DNA of 64,000 nucleotides from Cytidiella melzeri (lineage: Eukaryota; Basidiomycota; Agaricomycetes; Polyporales; Irpicaceae): positions 62,001 to 126,000 of the forward strand of contig JABYQR010000026.1 of the NCBI GenBank assembly GCA_022592445.1, written 5' to 3'. Both the position numbers and the translations under genes were made by a program. Under the pieces are notes generated by a model. The model saw nothing but the letters and a program-made list of their open reading frames with translations, searched no databases and was not told where the DNA came from. Below, in pieces: positions 9,229 through 20,511 of this stretch (position 1 is the stretch's first letter; each line of letters starts with the position of its first letter).

Positions 9229-11195
9229 ATGGCTCAGAAGCCCTTCGTCGCAGGCTCTCTAGTGTTGTCTCTGCAAACGGCCAAACGTCGCCAGCTTTGC
9301 CAGCCTCACCGTGAGTGTCTGATCAATTGCATCTTCAACACGCTCATCACCTCACATCCTGTCCTTGGCCGATGTGGGCAGGTATTGCCGGTACTGTCGT
9401 GAACAATAGCACATCCTTCGAGGTCGCAATCTCCGTTCACGACTCGGTTTACAACACTGAGTTCACCTCCGCTCTCGTGCCCTACGACGCGACTGAGCCC
9501 GATGCGCAATCCGAGGCCATCGAGAAGCACGTCATCTCCACAATTCGCAAGTTTTCCACAGAGCATCTTTGCAAGTTCCTTGGAGCAGGCGTAACGCTTA
9601 GTCTTCTGAAGGAAGTACATGCCATCCTCATCAGGCAATTGCGCCGCTGATCTAGCACTTCAAAGCTCCCAACCTGTGCACTCGTCTCTAGCTCATAGTG
9701 CACACGCGGTAATTGATCGCTAACAGGTTTCTCTTGTGTGTGAAATTCTATCCGGCATATACAGGCGGTGTAGCCCTGGTGAGTAATCATGTCGATTTAT
9801 GCCACGCCGACACTGAATCATAGTCTTTTTTGGTGACAGATGCGGCACGCGCTCATCCGATTCTTCAACGCGCTCAATGTTGACTGTGCCTAGTGAGTGA
9901 ACACCTCAACAAATTCTTCAGAGGGCGCACCGGCAACTTCAGAGCTCGCCGTATACCCCCGCGGCCTCGTTTACGTCACCTTATACCCCTCTAAGCTTGC
10001 GCTTCTTTTCGACATCCACCGCCTCCTGCTTGGCTACCCCCGCTTTGACAACAGCGAGTAGACGGCTAAGTCTCTCCCTCTCTCCTGAGGATAGCTTTCA
10101 TGCAAAAGGAAAAAAAGGCATAGCAGATATAGCAGATAACTGGCGTAATTGCGCGCATGAAAATGGTATCAAAGTTGGGGAGGAATTGCGTTTCGCAGAT
10201 GACGAAGGTGCATATATGCGGTTCTTATGGATTCTCGACTTACTCCTGACTCAATTGTAGATGATGATGATGATGATATCGACTTGGATACCTCAAGCTT
10301 TTTCTCCGCAGACAGAGGTATGTCGGTTTTCTGCATCGCACTACCCACAACTAAGTGCCCCTACAGCTTTGTTACCTGCGCCATTCCTGTCGACTCAGCG
10401 CCGCGCACGCGCCTTCACTCAGGCACTTCCGCATGTTCCTGTATTACCTGCACTTAGGACTTCGCAGAATTTGGTACTTGGGAAGGGTAAACGTGCACGG
10501 GGGGTAACCGTCACGAGGAGTAATCAAGAACAGCTCATGTGATTGGTCTGGCAGGTCTTACCCCTACACCCGCAGTTCGATTGATGAATGTTTCAGTTAT
10601 TCCCATCTTGGCAAGGGTCATTTGATGGCGGGAGACCATTCTTGTCTGGCCTCGAGAACAAGCGTGTCATTGCAGCCCTGCAGCATGGATTAATATCCGA
10701 TGCTGAGCTTCAATCGCCCTTGCATCTTATTCGGTCTCCGGATGTAAGTGGCATATCTTTGGAAGCAAACCAATGCTAACTTCTTACGTAGAGCCCCTTT
10801 TTGAAGGTTCCCTCCCTCCCATATCATTCCTTGATAAGCATTCTTTCCAAAATCCCCTCTGACAAAGACAGCAAAGTGTTCTGGTCCGGCAACCTCAGAG
10901 ATATGCTGTACGGTATGTCGAAAACATATTTTGTATAATCCTACCTTGGCTTAGTTTCAACACCGAAATTACACACACCGCTGTTACTGCCCTCGTGGCT
11001 AAGATAGATGGGAATCCGTTTTCTGACTGGACGAGCCTTATGACCCAGGTAGTTCGCGCCGCCATGGACTGTCAAGGTGTGTCCAATTCTGTTGATTAGT
11101 TCTGGTAGCTTACACGTGGGTTGGATAGCCTTTACTGCAGAGCAGATGAGCAGGCTCTCAGACATTTTGCGCGTGACTCGTCGACATTGATGGAA
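9229..11195 (+). CDS. Multi-exon gene of unknown function (model incomplete)
   Basis: A row of short coding stretches separated by good GT-AG introns. Exon 1 (9229-9310, MAQKPFVAGS) joins in frame across intron 9311-9381 to a 90-codon exon (IAGTVVNNSTSFEVAISVHD). Introns with GTGAGT donors begin near 9779 and 9894. Later exons include a DDDDDDIDLDTSSFF acidic stretch over a (GAT)n run near 10261, joined across an intron ending near 10367 to LLPAPFLSTQRR. Further introns lie near 10744-10791, 10913-10954 and 11079-11130. The 3' exons encode SWQGSFDGGRPFLSGLENKR and ITHTAVTALVAKIDGNPFSDW. Some joins in the middle do not hold frame, so it may be a decayed or captured gene. I recognise no domain. 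It lies upstream of repeat H1, just as other gene fragments lie beside H3 and H4. Confidence 0.45.
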
Positions 11196-11199
11196 CTTC

Positions 11200-11649
11200 G
11201 CGTTCAGGGTTTTTAGTGCCGACCGCCTTCGACGACAACAGCAATTACATTATGTGTCTAGTTCTTGTTCTCATGTCATGTATATATATGTATGTACAGC
11301 ATATAATTTACTAAGTTGTGTACTTTTGCTGCGTGTATCGCGCGTTTTGAATTTAAATCTCCCCGTTGCGTATCCTCTACTGTGTGCATAGTACCTCGGC
11401 ATGTACCCTCCCTGGCTTCGCCGACAAATAACAATACTGAGAATACAATAAAAACATTGCCAACCCCTTGATTTTGTCATCCTGACTTTTGAGACACAGT
11501 GGGTACAAGCAAGGTCTGGGTACACAGGGTGCTTGCGTGCTCGTGAACGAAGGGAGTGTGAATATGACGACAGCTAATTGCAGCCTGATGACAACGTCTC
11601 AGGTAAAGAACTTAATATACAGATAATCCGAGTGGCGCATGTCAAAAGT
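11200..11649. other. No recognisable feature
   Basis: Ordinary-composition DNA after the unknown gene, with a short TATATATATGTATGT run near 11279. I see no coding homology and no repeat shared with the rest of the window. Confidence 0.5.
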
Positions 11650-12182
11650 ATATACTGACCATTACAGATTTTGCCATCAGTGAGAGGGGAAATTGGCCCA
11701 ATGCGGCGGCAGCCACTTGCAAACTATGTGATCGGTACAAACTAGATAGCCAAAAATCATGTGATAACCTGCAGGAAATAGATCAGCGGGGTTCCAAACG
11801 GAGTCTGAGCAACTTTTATCAGTATATTGACTGTATATCCCCAACGTTGGGTTCATCCAAGAAGGATTTTATGTCTGTGTGTTGCTGAGGGGCAGGACTA
11901 TCTGATGATGTAAAATTTGTGTCTATTCATGTACATGTGTTCAATACAGAATACAAAAACAGATTTTTGATGGGAGATTCAGCTCATCACACACATTTGT
12001 AGAGTCAATAACAAAGCAAATGAAACACTATCAAATCATTACACCACACTGTTACAAAATTTATTACCACATGTATTACCCCATCAAATTCCCACAGTTT
12101 GGGGGACAAAAAGGTCACATCTGAAAAAGCATCAATGCGCTGGCGCGAACTGGAACGATTCTTCTTCATTCTTCAGGAATTG
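11650..12182 (-). repeat. Terminal repeat H, copy 1 (inverted)
   Basis: About 530 bp shared with 46391-47087 and 54990-55507, and at its end with 24195-24330 and 63012-63184. In H orientation it begins CAATTCCTGAAGAATGAAGA and is preceded by TTA (here TAA at 12183-12185). The end can fold, since CAATTC pairs with GAATTG. See the finding on H repeats. Confidence 0.7.
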
Positions 12183-12355
12183 TAACTCCATTGGAAAGCC
12201 TATCTTGTGGCAACATGCTGGTACAAACATCCTGCCAATTGAAGTGGAATTGAGCAAGTTATGGCCAGTCTACTGAACAAATTCATCCAGACGCAGATTC
12301 AAACTCCTCTTCTGCTAGTAAATGATGTCAAATTCTGGTCAGGCACATGTGCAGG

Positions 12356-13112
12356 TGTTGTGGATGGCCCGACTAGCCCTTATTTTTCGCAATTTACCTC
12401 TTGTTTTTATCTGTAAAACTCAGGGCTGCAACCCAGTTGCAACCTTGTCTGCACAAACTCCTTTGCACATCTATTAAGCGCCTGTATCACGTGACTTAGA
12501 TGCTCCACACGGTCACTTTACTTGCTACTACGTCACACTGGCATGTGACTTAGCTTAAGTAAGACCTCATGGCTACAAATACATGGCTCAGCCCATAGCT
12601 AGGGTTTGACGTCATAGATACTGTTCACATGGACTATCATTGTTCTTTCGCTATTGTTCTCTTTATGGAAGAATGTTCTCACAGGTGTGGGAATGGAATA
12701 CAATAGTTGGTCTTTTTTTAAATAGATTCTCTCACGAGTAGAGTTCTGGGCAAGGTCTAGACAATAGCTATTGTTTTCCTTTAGGTAGTTCTATTGTTCT
12801 TTGATCACACGGCTTCTTGCAAGGCCTGCCCTCAACATGGTCTGTGTGCAGGTCCCTGAAGTCTATATATACAGCTGCATGTATGCTCCTAGCCCCCATC
12901 TCGACCTCTTGGTCTTTACTGGACTAGGTAAGCAAACCCCCTCTTCTACTACAAAGCGGGTAGTATCAATGCTAACTTGGTCTTTACTGGGCTCGATACT
13001 TGCATAAAGTTTGATAGCTGGTGAGAGCACTGTGCTTCACGCCTGCCACCACCTCCTTGTCGATATCCACTTCGTGTCCCTGTTTGTCACGTCGAGCCCC
13101 GTCTCTGTGTCA
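12356..13112 (+). repeat. Solo LTR of family B, copy 1 (757 bp)
   Basis: Starts TGTTGTGGATGG, ends CTCTGTGTCA, and is flanked by GCAGG on both sides (12351-12355, 13113-13117). TATA box at 12864. The predicted mRNA 5' end ATCTCGACCT (12898-12907) is the exact complement of the primer site of element B at 55656-55665. A repeat of CTTGGTCTTTACTGG lies at 12908 and again at 12976, with a hairpin TACTAC/GTAGTA (12947-12965) between. No internal region is attached, so it is a product of LTR-LTR recombination. Confidence 0.9.
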
Positions 13113-13292
13113 GCAGGAGTCTACAGACATTGCCTGCTTTTTGAAGAAGGAATAGAAGTAGAAGACATGCCACACATAGTATTGGCTCTGAGCAAGGATT
13201 ACCAGTGCTTTGGAAGCTAACTACAAATTCCCAACCCCTACATTCTTGAACAATGTGGTTTGGCTGCTGCATCAGCAGTGGGTACTGCATCT

Positions 13293-13800
13293 GATTGTTC
13301 CACAAAGTTTCACAACTGTTAGTTGCTCTCTAAGCAGGAGTTACAATCATAACACAGCCTGTGGCATTTCCAATGGGGCTGAGGCAGTTCAGACATCAAC
13401 AGGACATGGTTGCAGCAGCAGCAAGCGCTGCGTCGGATTGTTGCACAAAGTTTCACAACCATGAGTTGCCCCCTAAAAAAGAATTAGAATCAGAACATAG
13501 CCTGTGGTAGTTCAAATGGAGGTGAGGCAGCTCAGACATCAATGGGATGTGGTTGCATCAGCAGTAACCACTGCATCAGATTGTTCCACAAGGTTTCACA
13601 ACCATTAGTTCCTCTCTAAGGAGGAGTTACAATCAGAACACAGCCTGTGGCAGTTCTAGTGGTTGCATCAGCATAGAGCACCGCCTTTGAATTTTACACA
13701 CAGTCTCACAACCACTAGTTTCTCTACAAGCAGGATTTCCAATCAGCACCCAGCCTGTGGCACCTCCAATGGGGGAGAAGCAGTGCAGACATCAACAGGA
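13293..13800 (+). repeat. Degenerate tandem repeat, units of about 110-146 bp
   Basis: Three to four diverged units, each starting with TTGTTCCACAAAGTTTCACA or a variant (about 13293, 13439, 13580, 13695). Each contains ACACAGCCTGTGGCA and, in most units, GGTTGCATCAGCAG. Part of repeat J. A further related stretch lies just after the J 3' end (14581-14620). Confidence 0.7.
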
Positions 13801-14580
13801 CACATGTAACATGTTCGAGCAATTGATCTAATGAGACACCCTCAAGCCCTTCATTCCTGAAGCAATTAATTTTCTTAAATCAGCAGTGAACACTGCACAA
13901 GATCAATGACAAGATAGATGAAGCCCCTTGATACCATTGGTGACTTCCTTCATCAATGTATGGCTCCTTTTCCACCAACCAAACTTACTAATTGTAGTAC
14001 GGTCACTTTATCCCAGATCCAGTTGCTCATCAGAGGTGTCACCAATAGCAAATTCCCATGACACAGCCAATATTCATGACCAGATGGCTTTGCAAGATGA
14101 TTATCAGGAACAAGGTTGTTCACTGAGGTTGTTTCTCATTAAAAAAGTCACAGGTGCAATTAATTATTTCATGCTATATGATTTATTCAATCTGCTATCA
14201 ACAACATAAGCACTTGTAACCGTGCTCCCGCAGTTTACCACCTTTTATCTAGATTGTTTAACATGGTTCAACACCATTAAGAAGAACACGCATGTCAAAC
14301 AATCTTTATCTCCATGGTCTACTCCACAAACTGGTTTTCATTCTGTACTCACACCCATTGTTGCACTTCAAACAATACAGCCCTCTTCTTTCATGAATGA
14401 TTGTGTGCTCCAGTGAAGACAAACCACCACCTTACTATAGATTACTCATCGGAGAAGTGACTCCCAACAAAACTACTTGTTCAGGCTTCTACCAGCACCA
14501 ATTTTACTTACAATCTGGCTCAAAAATTCACTCAATCTTCAGGGATTGTACTTGCCGCTTGCTGGCCTTACTAACACTAG

Positions 14581-15699
14581 TTCCAATGAGGATGAGGCAG
14601 TTCAGACAGGAGACATCTGACTTGTTCTGGGAGTTGATTCTAACAGAACATTTTCAACCCATGCATATACATTCTTTCTTGCTAATTTGCATCAGCAGTG
14701 TGTTCTCATTAAGCACTACATGCAAATGTTGCATCAGGAATAAACACAGCACTTGATTAAATAAAGGTTCTTGCTGATGGACTACTTTGATTAATATATT
14801 GTAAGTAATCTGAACTCCAATGTCATAACCATTACGCCAAAAGGCAGTTTAACTGAGATGTGATTATCTCAGTCTTATACGAGTATATGCTGTTCCGAGC
14901 ACTGTGCTCACCCGCACCGAGGTTACACTCCGCCCTGTTATAGACACTTGAATCCCACCCTCCAAGGTTTGCTCTTGAACTGTTGAATCCAAAAGACGGC
15001 GTTGTTGGGATTGGACTTTGCTTGGCCCAAAGATTGGAGTTAGTCTGACTGATGCATAGCTTAGAGACTAGAAGTGGATTGGAGTCGGACAAAGCAAAGG
15101 GGGGATCAGAGCGAGCCTTGGCTTCAACTAAGTAATTTGTGCCTCTAGCTATGCCCCGTAGCTCAGATTTGGATGGGAATGTGAATAGGACATTTGTAAT
15201 GACAAGATGAAGGATTTGATTGGAGATTTTTCAGACATATTGGATGACATGAATAGTCCAACAGAGACCAGATTTTTCCATCGCAGTCACCAGTTTGCAG
15301 CATCAGGTGCCTATCTAGAGCGCTTATTTTTCGGCTAGGACTATTACAGGACCTAACCTTAACCCAGGTCACGTGACATCCTGCCTTATTTATCAATAGT
15401 CCAGATCCAAACCCTAGACTCAATCTGGAGCGGTTCCAGATCAACCTAGGCCATTGTTCTATTGTTCCCCTTCTATTGTCAGGGAATCCCCCCGTGCTTA
15501 TCGTCCTATTGTCTTCCGTCTATTGTCTTCTGTCTATTGTTGAGAATTCCCCAGGGATTCCCCCAGTTTCTATTGTTCTATTGTTCCTGTTCTATTATTC
15601 TAAAGTTCTATTTGTTCTAGTTCTATGGTTTTATGTACCCTGTTCCCTGATTGTTACCCTGGTCCTTTATTGCTCTATTGTTACTCCATCCCCACAGTT
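14581..15699. other. Unassigned DNA between repeat J and LTR-C
   Basis: 14581-14760 resembles J internal units (GAGGATGAGGCAGTTCAGAC). The rest has no coding frame I trust. The right part may contain the unlocated U3 start of LTR-C and has runs of TCTATTGT words at 15460-15620. Confidence 0.4.
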
Positions 15700-16007
15700 A
15701 CTCCAGTCCCTAGTGTGGGAACTTGCGCACATACCATCCAGACACAGTATATATAGTAGACCTTACTCTCCCTAGCTTTGCATTTTGACCTCTCTGTCAT
15801 TTGCACTGCTAGGCAAGTTACTGCATGTAACTTAGTGTTATACACTATTAACTCTGTCGTTTGCAATGCTAGTATCCGGCCTCTGTGCCTGCATGCCTGC
15901 TTATCATTGACTTTGACCTTGTTGTTGTTGTTGGAGATCTACCCCCCTTCCTCTCTACTTCACTCCCTTGTTAGAATTATCAGCATAGCAGCAGTTGCTC
16001 CACAACA
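15700..16007 (+). repeat. 5' LTR of element C (promoter and R-U5 part)
   Basis: Ends CTCCACAACA at 16007, directly before the conserved TTAGGTC primer-site motif. With transcription starting at 15782, R-U5 is about 226 bp, close to LTR-A (221) and LTR-B (215). There is no second copy in the window, so the left boundary is unknown; the start given is only the supported part. Confidence 0.7.
15748..15872 (+). promoter_or_regulatory. Promoter and self-priming leader of LTR-C
   Basis: TATATATA at 15748. The predicted mRNA 5' end ATTTTGACCT (15782-15791) pairs with AGGTCAAGAT at 16010-16019, with one mismatch. A 21-nt direct repeat beginning CTCTGTC and ending TGCTAG lies at 15792-15812 and 15852-15872 (two mismatches). 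Between the copies are two hairpins, AAGTTAC/GTAACTT (15815-15833) and TAGTGT/ACACTA (15833-15847). Confidence 0.7.
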
Positions 16008-16022
16008 TTAGGTCAAGATACC
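16008..16022 (+). promoter_or_regulatory. Primer binding site of element C (self-priming type)
   Basis: TTAGGTCAAGATACC directly follows the LTR. Its core is complementary to the predicted mRNA start at 15782-15791 in 9 of 10 positions. Confidence 0.7.
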
Positions 16023-16102
16023 ACAGCGCTACCGGCACGACTGCCCTTAGCTTGGATCAATCCTTCCTGTCCCCACAGTTTGAAAAAAATTTATTCCCCC
16101 CT

Positions 16103-16758
16103 ATGTTTGAGGGTAAGCCATAGCTGTCCGTCTTGACGTGCTTGATCGCTGACTTGTTCAATTTCCGTGGTTGATTCTTAGTGCCAAAAGAATCCCACTC
16201 CTGTTTCACTGCTTGCCCAGATCCTTTGCATAAGGATCTGAATCAAGCACGTCAAGAAGTCCAGATCCATTGCACCCTACCTAAGGCTGTGTTCAATCAA
16301 CTCGATGCAGAGCATGCACGTGGCAATAGTCACAAATACACAGAGAAGGAGCTTAAGGCTATTGCTTCCTACGTTGGTTGTTGTAAACCCAATGGCCCCT
16401 CCCTTACACACAAATTCCTGACAGCAGAGAAGTTTGAGAAACTCCGCGCTGAGTCCAAAGAGTTTGCCGCCCGTGCCAGACGCGAACAAGCACAGGCTCT
16501 AGGAAATCTCCCTAAGAAGCCCTTGTTAGCGGAATGCTTCACAGCCCGGCCCACTACCAACCCTAGCGTGGCCCTCATAGCAGCAAAGCCAACTCTCATC
16601 GACTTTTGTAAGCACACTCCAAAAAGACCTTTGAGGCATCTTCACCACAAAGCCCACTGCCACACTCCAATGCTTGTCGATTCTCCCCACCATCAACAAA
16701 TACCACCAGCTTCACAAAGACACAAAGATTAATTTTGAGCAGGTAAAACAGAAGTTAG
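16103..16758 (+). CDS. ORF0 leader protein of element C, part 1
   Basis: Proposed micro-exon ATG TTT GAG G (16103-16112), GT-AG intron 16113-16181 (GTAAGC donor, CTGAC branch-like motif near 16150, CTTAG acceptor), then a frame continuing as V-P-K-E. The joined frame is the same as the long ORF. It shows LPKAVFNQLDAEHARG and YTEKELKAIASYVG, homologous to ORF0 of A and B. In the centre KPTLIDFCKHTPK is followed by a diverged, probably frameshifted stretch that reaches a stop at 16730. Copia element E then interrupts the gene at 16759; the C-terminal part is at 21776-21957. Confidence 0.6.
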
Positions 16759-16929
16759 TGTTAGAAGGCTATGAAAGTAGAGGAGAGCGTTGAGAGAGCA
16801 AGACTGAGAGGGATCACACAGTGGGAGTTGGGGATCCAAAGTGCGTGAAGTTTATTGATCAAGAGCAAAGTCTATATACAATAAGCTAGGGCGCTAATAC
16901 ATTAAGTGTCAAAGTAATATAGTTGAACA
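16759..16929 (-). repeat. 3' LTR of copia element E (171 bp)
   Basis: Left-hand LTR, about seven differences by eye from 21600-21770. Next to it, CTCCCCTTC (the complement of a purine tract) marks the polypurine tract at 16930-16938. Confidence 0.95.
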
Positions 16930-17370
16930 CTCCCCTTCAAGCACAAATATGAAGTAGTTCATTGAAGTGCTTGAGTTTGTTGAGAGGTAGTGCTTTAGTA
17001 AGTATATCAGCACGTTGATTGTTAGAAGATATGTGATGTATACATATATACTTCTTGAGTACACGATTGCTGATGATATTCTTACAAATTTCGAAGTGAT
17101 TAGTTCGTTGCAAATGTTGCTCTTCAGGTGAGCTAACAATGACAATAGTTGATGCACTGTCAGTTCGACAGGATTCATAGTAAGGTTAAGTAGTTCATCA
17201 ATGAGGGCCCTCAGATATATAGCCTCAGTTGACGCATGCGCTAATGCATATAGTTCGGCTTTGGTGGCCAATAGTGTTACGAGTAAATTGCGCTTACTTG
17301 GCCAAGAGATAAGCAAGTCATTGTATGTGAAGGTGTAGCCCATTATTGGTTTATTGATGTATGTAGTCAT
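16930..17370 (-). pseudogene. RNase H region of copia element E (degenerate)
   Basis: Contains KPIMGYTFTYNDLLISWPSK and ATKAELYALAHASTEAIYL, the RNase H segment of copia pol with its conserved AE. Compared with element G (44204-45283), the downstream part is scrambled by frameshifts. It is separated from the RT frame by stops around 17400-17437. Confidence 0.8.
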
Positions 17371-17436
17371 ACCGTCAGAATTAGCGTATCCGACAAGTGA
17401 AGTATCAGTAGTAGTTGCTTGGTTTCCTAGGACAAG

Positions 17437-18939
17437 CTAGTAATCGCACGTTCCCTTTAAGTATAGGTAACACTGTTTAGCTGCAGCAAAATGTTCCTTA
17501 GAAGGGTCAGCTAAGTATTGTGCAAGTTGACCAGTGCAGTATGCAACGTCTGGTTGAGTACAGTCAGCGCCGTATTGTAAACCACCAACTAGAGACATGT
17601 ATTGTTTAATAGCGTCAGTGTCCTGACGAGGTTCTTTCGAGTCACAGGGGGCTAAGCTGTGCTCGTGTATCATAGGCGTACATTGTGTATGATCATGGTC
17701 AAAGTTGTTTTGTTTAAGTATAGTTTGAGAATAATTGTGTTGACAAAGCTTGATAATACCAGAGGCTTTGTTGTAATTGATCTCCATGCCAAGCATCCAG
17801 TGGATAGTGCCACTGTTTATTACCTCGACATGTTGTCTAAGTGCTATCTCAAATTGTTCAGTGACAACAGAAGTAATAGTACAGAGAGTGATATCATTGA
17901 CATGAACAGCAAGTATAAGTATTAGTTTGTCTGCCCTGTAAAGGTAGAAGACAGCGTTATCATAGTCTGAACGCTTGAGTCCATGTTGAAAAAGTACATC
18001 GCATAGTACCTTGTACCAACAACATCCGGCTTGTTTAAGGCCGTAGATAGTTTTGCGTAGTTTAAGTGCCCAGCCCTTAGGCAAGTTAGGCAGTAAGTTG
18101 CCAGGCGGCGGACAAAGATAACAATCTTCATCATCATGAATCTTACCATATAAGTAAGCGAACTTAACATTGAGTTAGTTAATCTCAAACTGTAGTGAAG
18201 CCGCAAGTGTAAGTATGAGTTGCATAGAACTCATGTGCGCGACTGGAGCAAACAAGTCATTTGCATAGTAATCAATACCATCACGCTGAGAGTATCCTTG
18301 CGCAACAAGTGTTGACTTGAGTTTAGTAACTTTGCCATGTTTGTACTTAGTCTTGTAGACAAAGCGTGAACCAGTAACGTTGGAATTTGGCGGCGGGATA
18401 CAGTATTCCCAAGTGCCAAGTTGTTCTGTTGTATCAACCTCAAGTTTTATAGACTTAAACCAATCGTCTTTGAGAGGGTGATTAAGTACATCCTTGAAAG
18501 TGACAGGGTCACCGACGTCTCGCAATAGTTGAGGAGTTCTGTTGGAATGCCTTGGACCAGTAGGGTCAGGCTCGTAGATTTCCATTGGTTCTATGTGAGG
18601 GTTGTCCTCATGTTCAAGTTGTTTTTCAGCAGTAAGGTTTTTGACATTTGGTTCTTTCTCCCCTTCAATTTGTATTGTAGTGTCAACAAATTGCAAGTTA
18701 CGTTCAACTCCAACACGTTGTCCAAAGTAAACGTAATGACCTTTAGAGTGTTCAGCAAAGCCTATCCAGACTCCCCTTTTACCCTTAGATGCTAGTTTAT
18801 TTGTGCAATATTTGTTGTATATGATGTACGGCTGACCAAAGACTTGAAGTCCATTGAGGTTAGTGTCTGTGCCATATCGCTTAAAGTAAGGAGTTTTATA
18901 GTTGAGTATAGTACGAGGAGAACAATCACACACATACAT
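17437..18939 (-). pseudogene. Reverse transcriptase region of copia element E
   Basis: Two overlapping frames. 18939-18175 carries the integrase C-terminal region (FGQPYIIYNKYCTNK, RGVWIGFAEHSKGHYVYFG) and the RT start (FKDVLNHPLKDDWFKSIKLE, KSTLVAQGYSQRDGIDYY, FAPVAHMSSMQLILTLAAS). 18084-17437 carries LRKTIYGLKQAGCCWYK and IHWMLGMEI. The YVDD active-site box reads HVND, so one catalytic Asp is replaced. A stop and frameshift near 18170-18180 break the frame. Confidence 0.88.
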
Positions 18940-19581
18940 CGCATATCATGCAGTACCACCATAGTCGATTTGGTAAAGATGCAGTATGCAGGTTTACTCG
19001 AATCAAGTTCATAATAGTTTCATGTACACATTCAGCAACACCATTTTGCTGAGGGGTATTGTGTACGGTAAGACGTAGTATAGTTCCTTGAGTTTTTAAG
19101 TAAGTAGTCATAGCATTACTAGGGAAGACACTGTTGTTATCGGCTTGAAGTATCTTGATGCAAATACCATATTGCGTCAATAATTCAGTAGAGAAAATGA
19201 CCCATTGAGTATAGGCGTCATCTTTAGTAACTAGTGGTGCAAGTACTAACCATCTAGTAGCATTGTCGACAATAGTCAACCAGTATTTGTGTTTACCAGG
19301 AATTGACGCTGTGGGTAGAGAGGCCCAAAGATGTCAATATGGAAGTGATCTCCGTTAGCTTCAGCTAACAATGAAGAACAAAGTTTGGGTACGGTATTGC
19401 AATGAATATTGTTGAGTAAACAGTCCTCGCATGGAGTTTCAGTATGGTCAGTTATATGATCAGTAATGATTGACGAAGTTTGAAGTAGTTTCTTGATCAT
19501 GAAGTAACTGAGATGACCGAGTTTTTTATGAAGTTCAAGTAAAGTAATGCCAGTTCTATGCATGCTTGCTAAAGAAGTCAC
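18926..19581 (-). pseudogene. Integrase region of copia element E
   Basis: GAG-pre-integrase zinc domain (LHKKLGHLSYFMIKKLL ... CEDCLLNN) in the frame 19581-19276, then the catalytic core in 19279-18926 (IVDNATRWLVLAPL, ILQADNNSVF, NTPQQNGVAECVHETIM). The two parts are in different frames. In HTPQQNG-type motifs the first residue is usually His; here it reads HNTPQQNG. Confidence 0.85.
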
Positions 19582-19782
19582 TCAAGTTGATGATAGTGTG
19601 TATAAATCATTTGATTTTCTAACTACAGCCACACAAGTTGAGTTTGAGTCGTATATAGTACAAAGTCCACGATAGAACGTAAACCAATAATCAGAGTCGA
19701 GTTTTCCAACACTGATTAAAGTAAAAGGTAGAGTTGAGTTGAAGTAGATGTTCTTCAGCAAGAGTTCAGTAAGCTTACCATT

Positions 19783-20372
19783 TTACTGTTTCACCTCGAG
19801 TACCATGTCACCAGCGAGTTTTAAAACTAGTTGTTCTGAGTTGGCAACAGTCAGTACAATAGTTGGTACGGAGTGGACATTGAAAAGTAAGTCTTGATAT
19901 GGCGTACAGTGTATAATTGCACCAGTATCAAGAATATGTATCAACTCACTTGTCAACAAAGTTGCATACAATGGAAGTAAAGTAGGAAAATTAGTGGTAA
20001 GCAAAGTACTTACGTGCATAGTGACGTCGGACTCAGAGAGAGCCGAAACCCACGCGCTCTGGTTGCAACAAGGAATAGTGGTCAACGGACCAGCGACAGC
20101 GGGAGTGGCAACAACAGCCGCTTCCTCTTCACTGCCTCCTTGGACTTCTCTGTCCAGGGCAAAGGGCAAGTAGGCGTTGTGTGGCCTGTCTCGTTACAGT
20201 TGTAACCCTTCATCTTTGAAGTGTCATGAACGGACTTCTCCTTAGAGTAAGGAGCAGCAGCTGCACGAGCAGAGGAAGTGGCTTTTGCCGGACGTTCGAC
20301 ATGTTTGTCAACTGCTGGCAACACGGCAGAAGTACCACCAGCGGGCCTATCACGAGGGACAAGGGTTGACAA
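19783..20372 (-). pseudogene. Nucleocapsid knuckle and protease of copia element E
   Basis: The knuckle reads GYNCNETGHTTPTC (near 20214-20175). A CCHC motif is expected, but the first Cys is Gly. In another frame the aspartic protease follows with ILDTGAIIHCTP (near 19930), where DTGA is the active-site triplet. The frame change between them marks decay. Confidence 0.8.
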
Positions 20373-20511
20373 ACCCTTAGACCAAGAGCGGTCAAGTGGG
20401 TGAGCGAGTCACCAGCTATGGAAGTCGCGGCGAAGCTCAACACTGAGAGATATGGTGTTTTAGTCATATTTCTCGCCAACAGGAGTGCGAGAGCACACAC
20501 TAGCCTTGTAT

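Larger units (their letters stand above)
12186..14580 (+). mobile_element. Helitron-like repeat J, copy 1 (split by a solo LTR)
   Basis: The 3' part (from about 13750) is about 800 bp of sequence that recurs inverted at 63185-64000. Both copies end exactly at ACACTAG followed by T, and the flanks then differ. CTAG with an AT target is the Helitron 3' signature, and a GC-rich CCGCTTGC segment lies about 15 bp before the end. The left part (12186-12355) resembles 24455-24636 and is separated from the rest by LTR-B (12356-13112). No Rep/helicase coding is visible, so it is non-autonomous or degenerate. I could not locate a TC 5' end. Confidence 0.55.

Noticed and set aside
13315..13800. CRISPR-like array
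   Set aside because: Units of 110-146 bp are diverged along their whole length, with no short identical repeats and unique spacers; it is an ordinary degenerate tandem repeat in a eukaryotic transposon.
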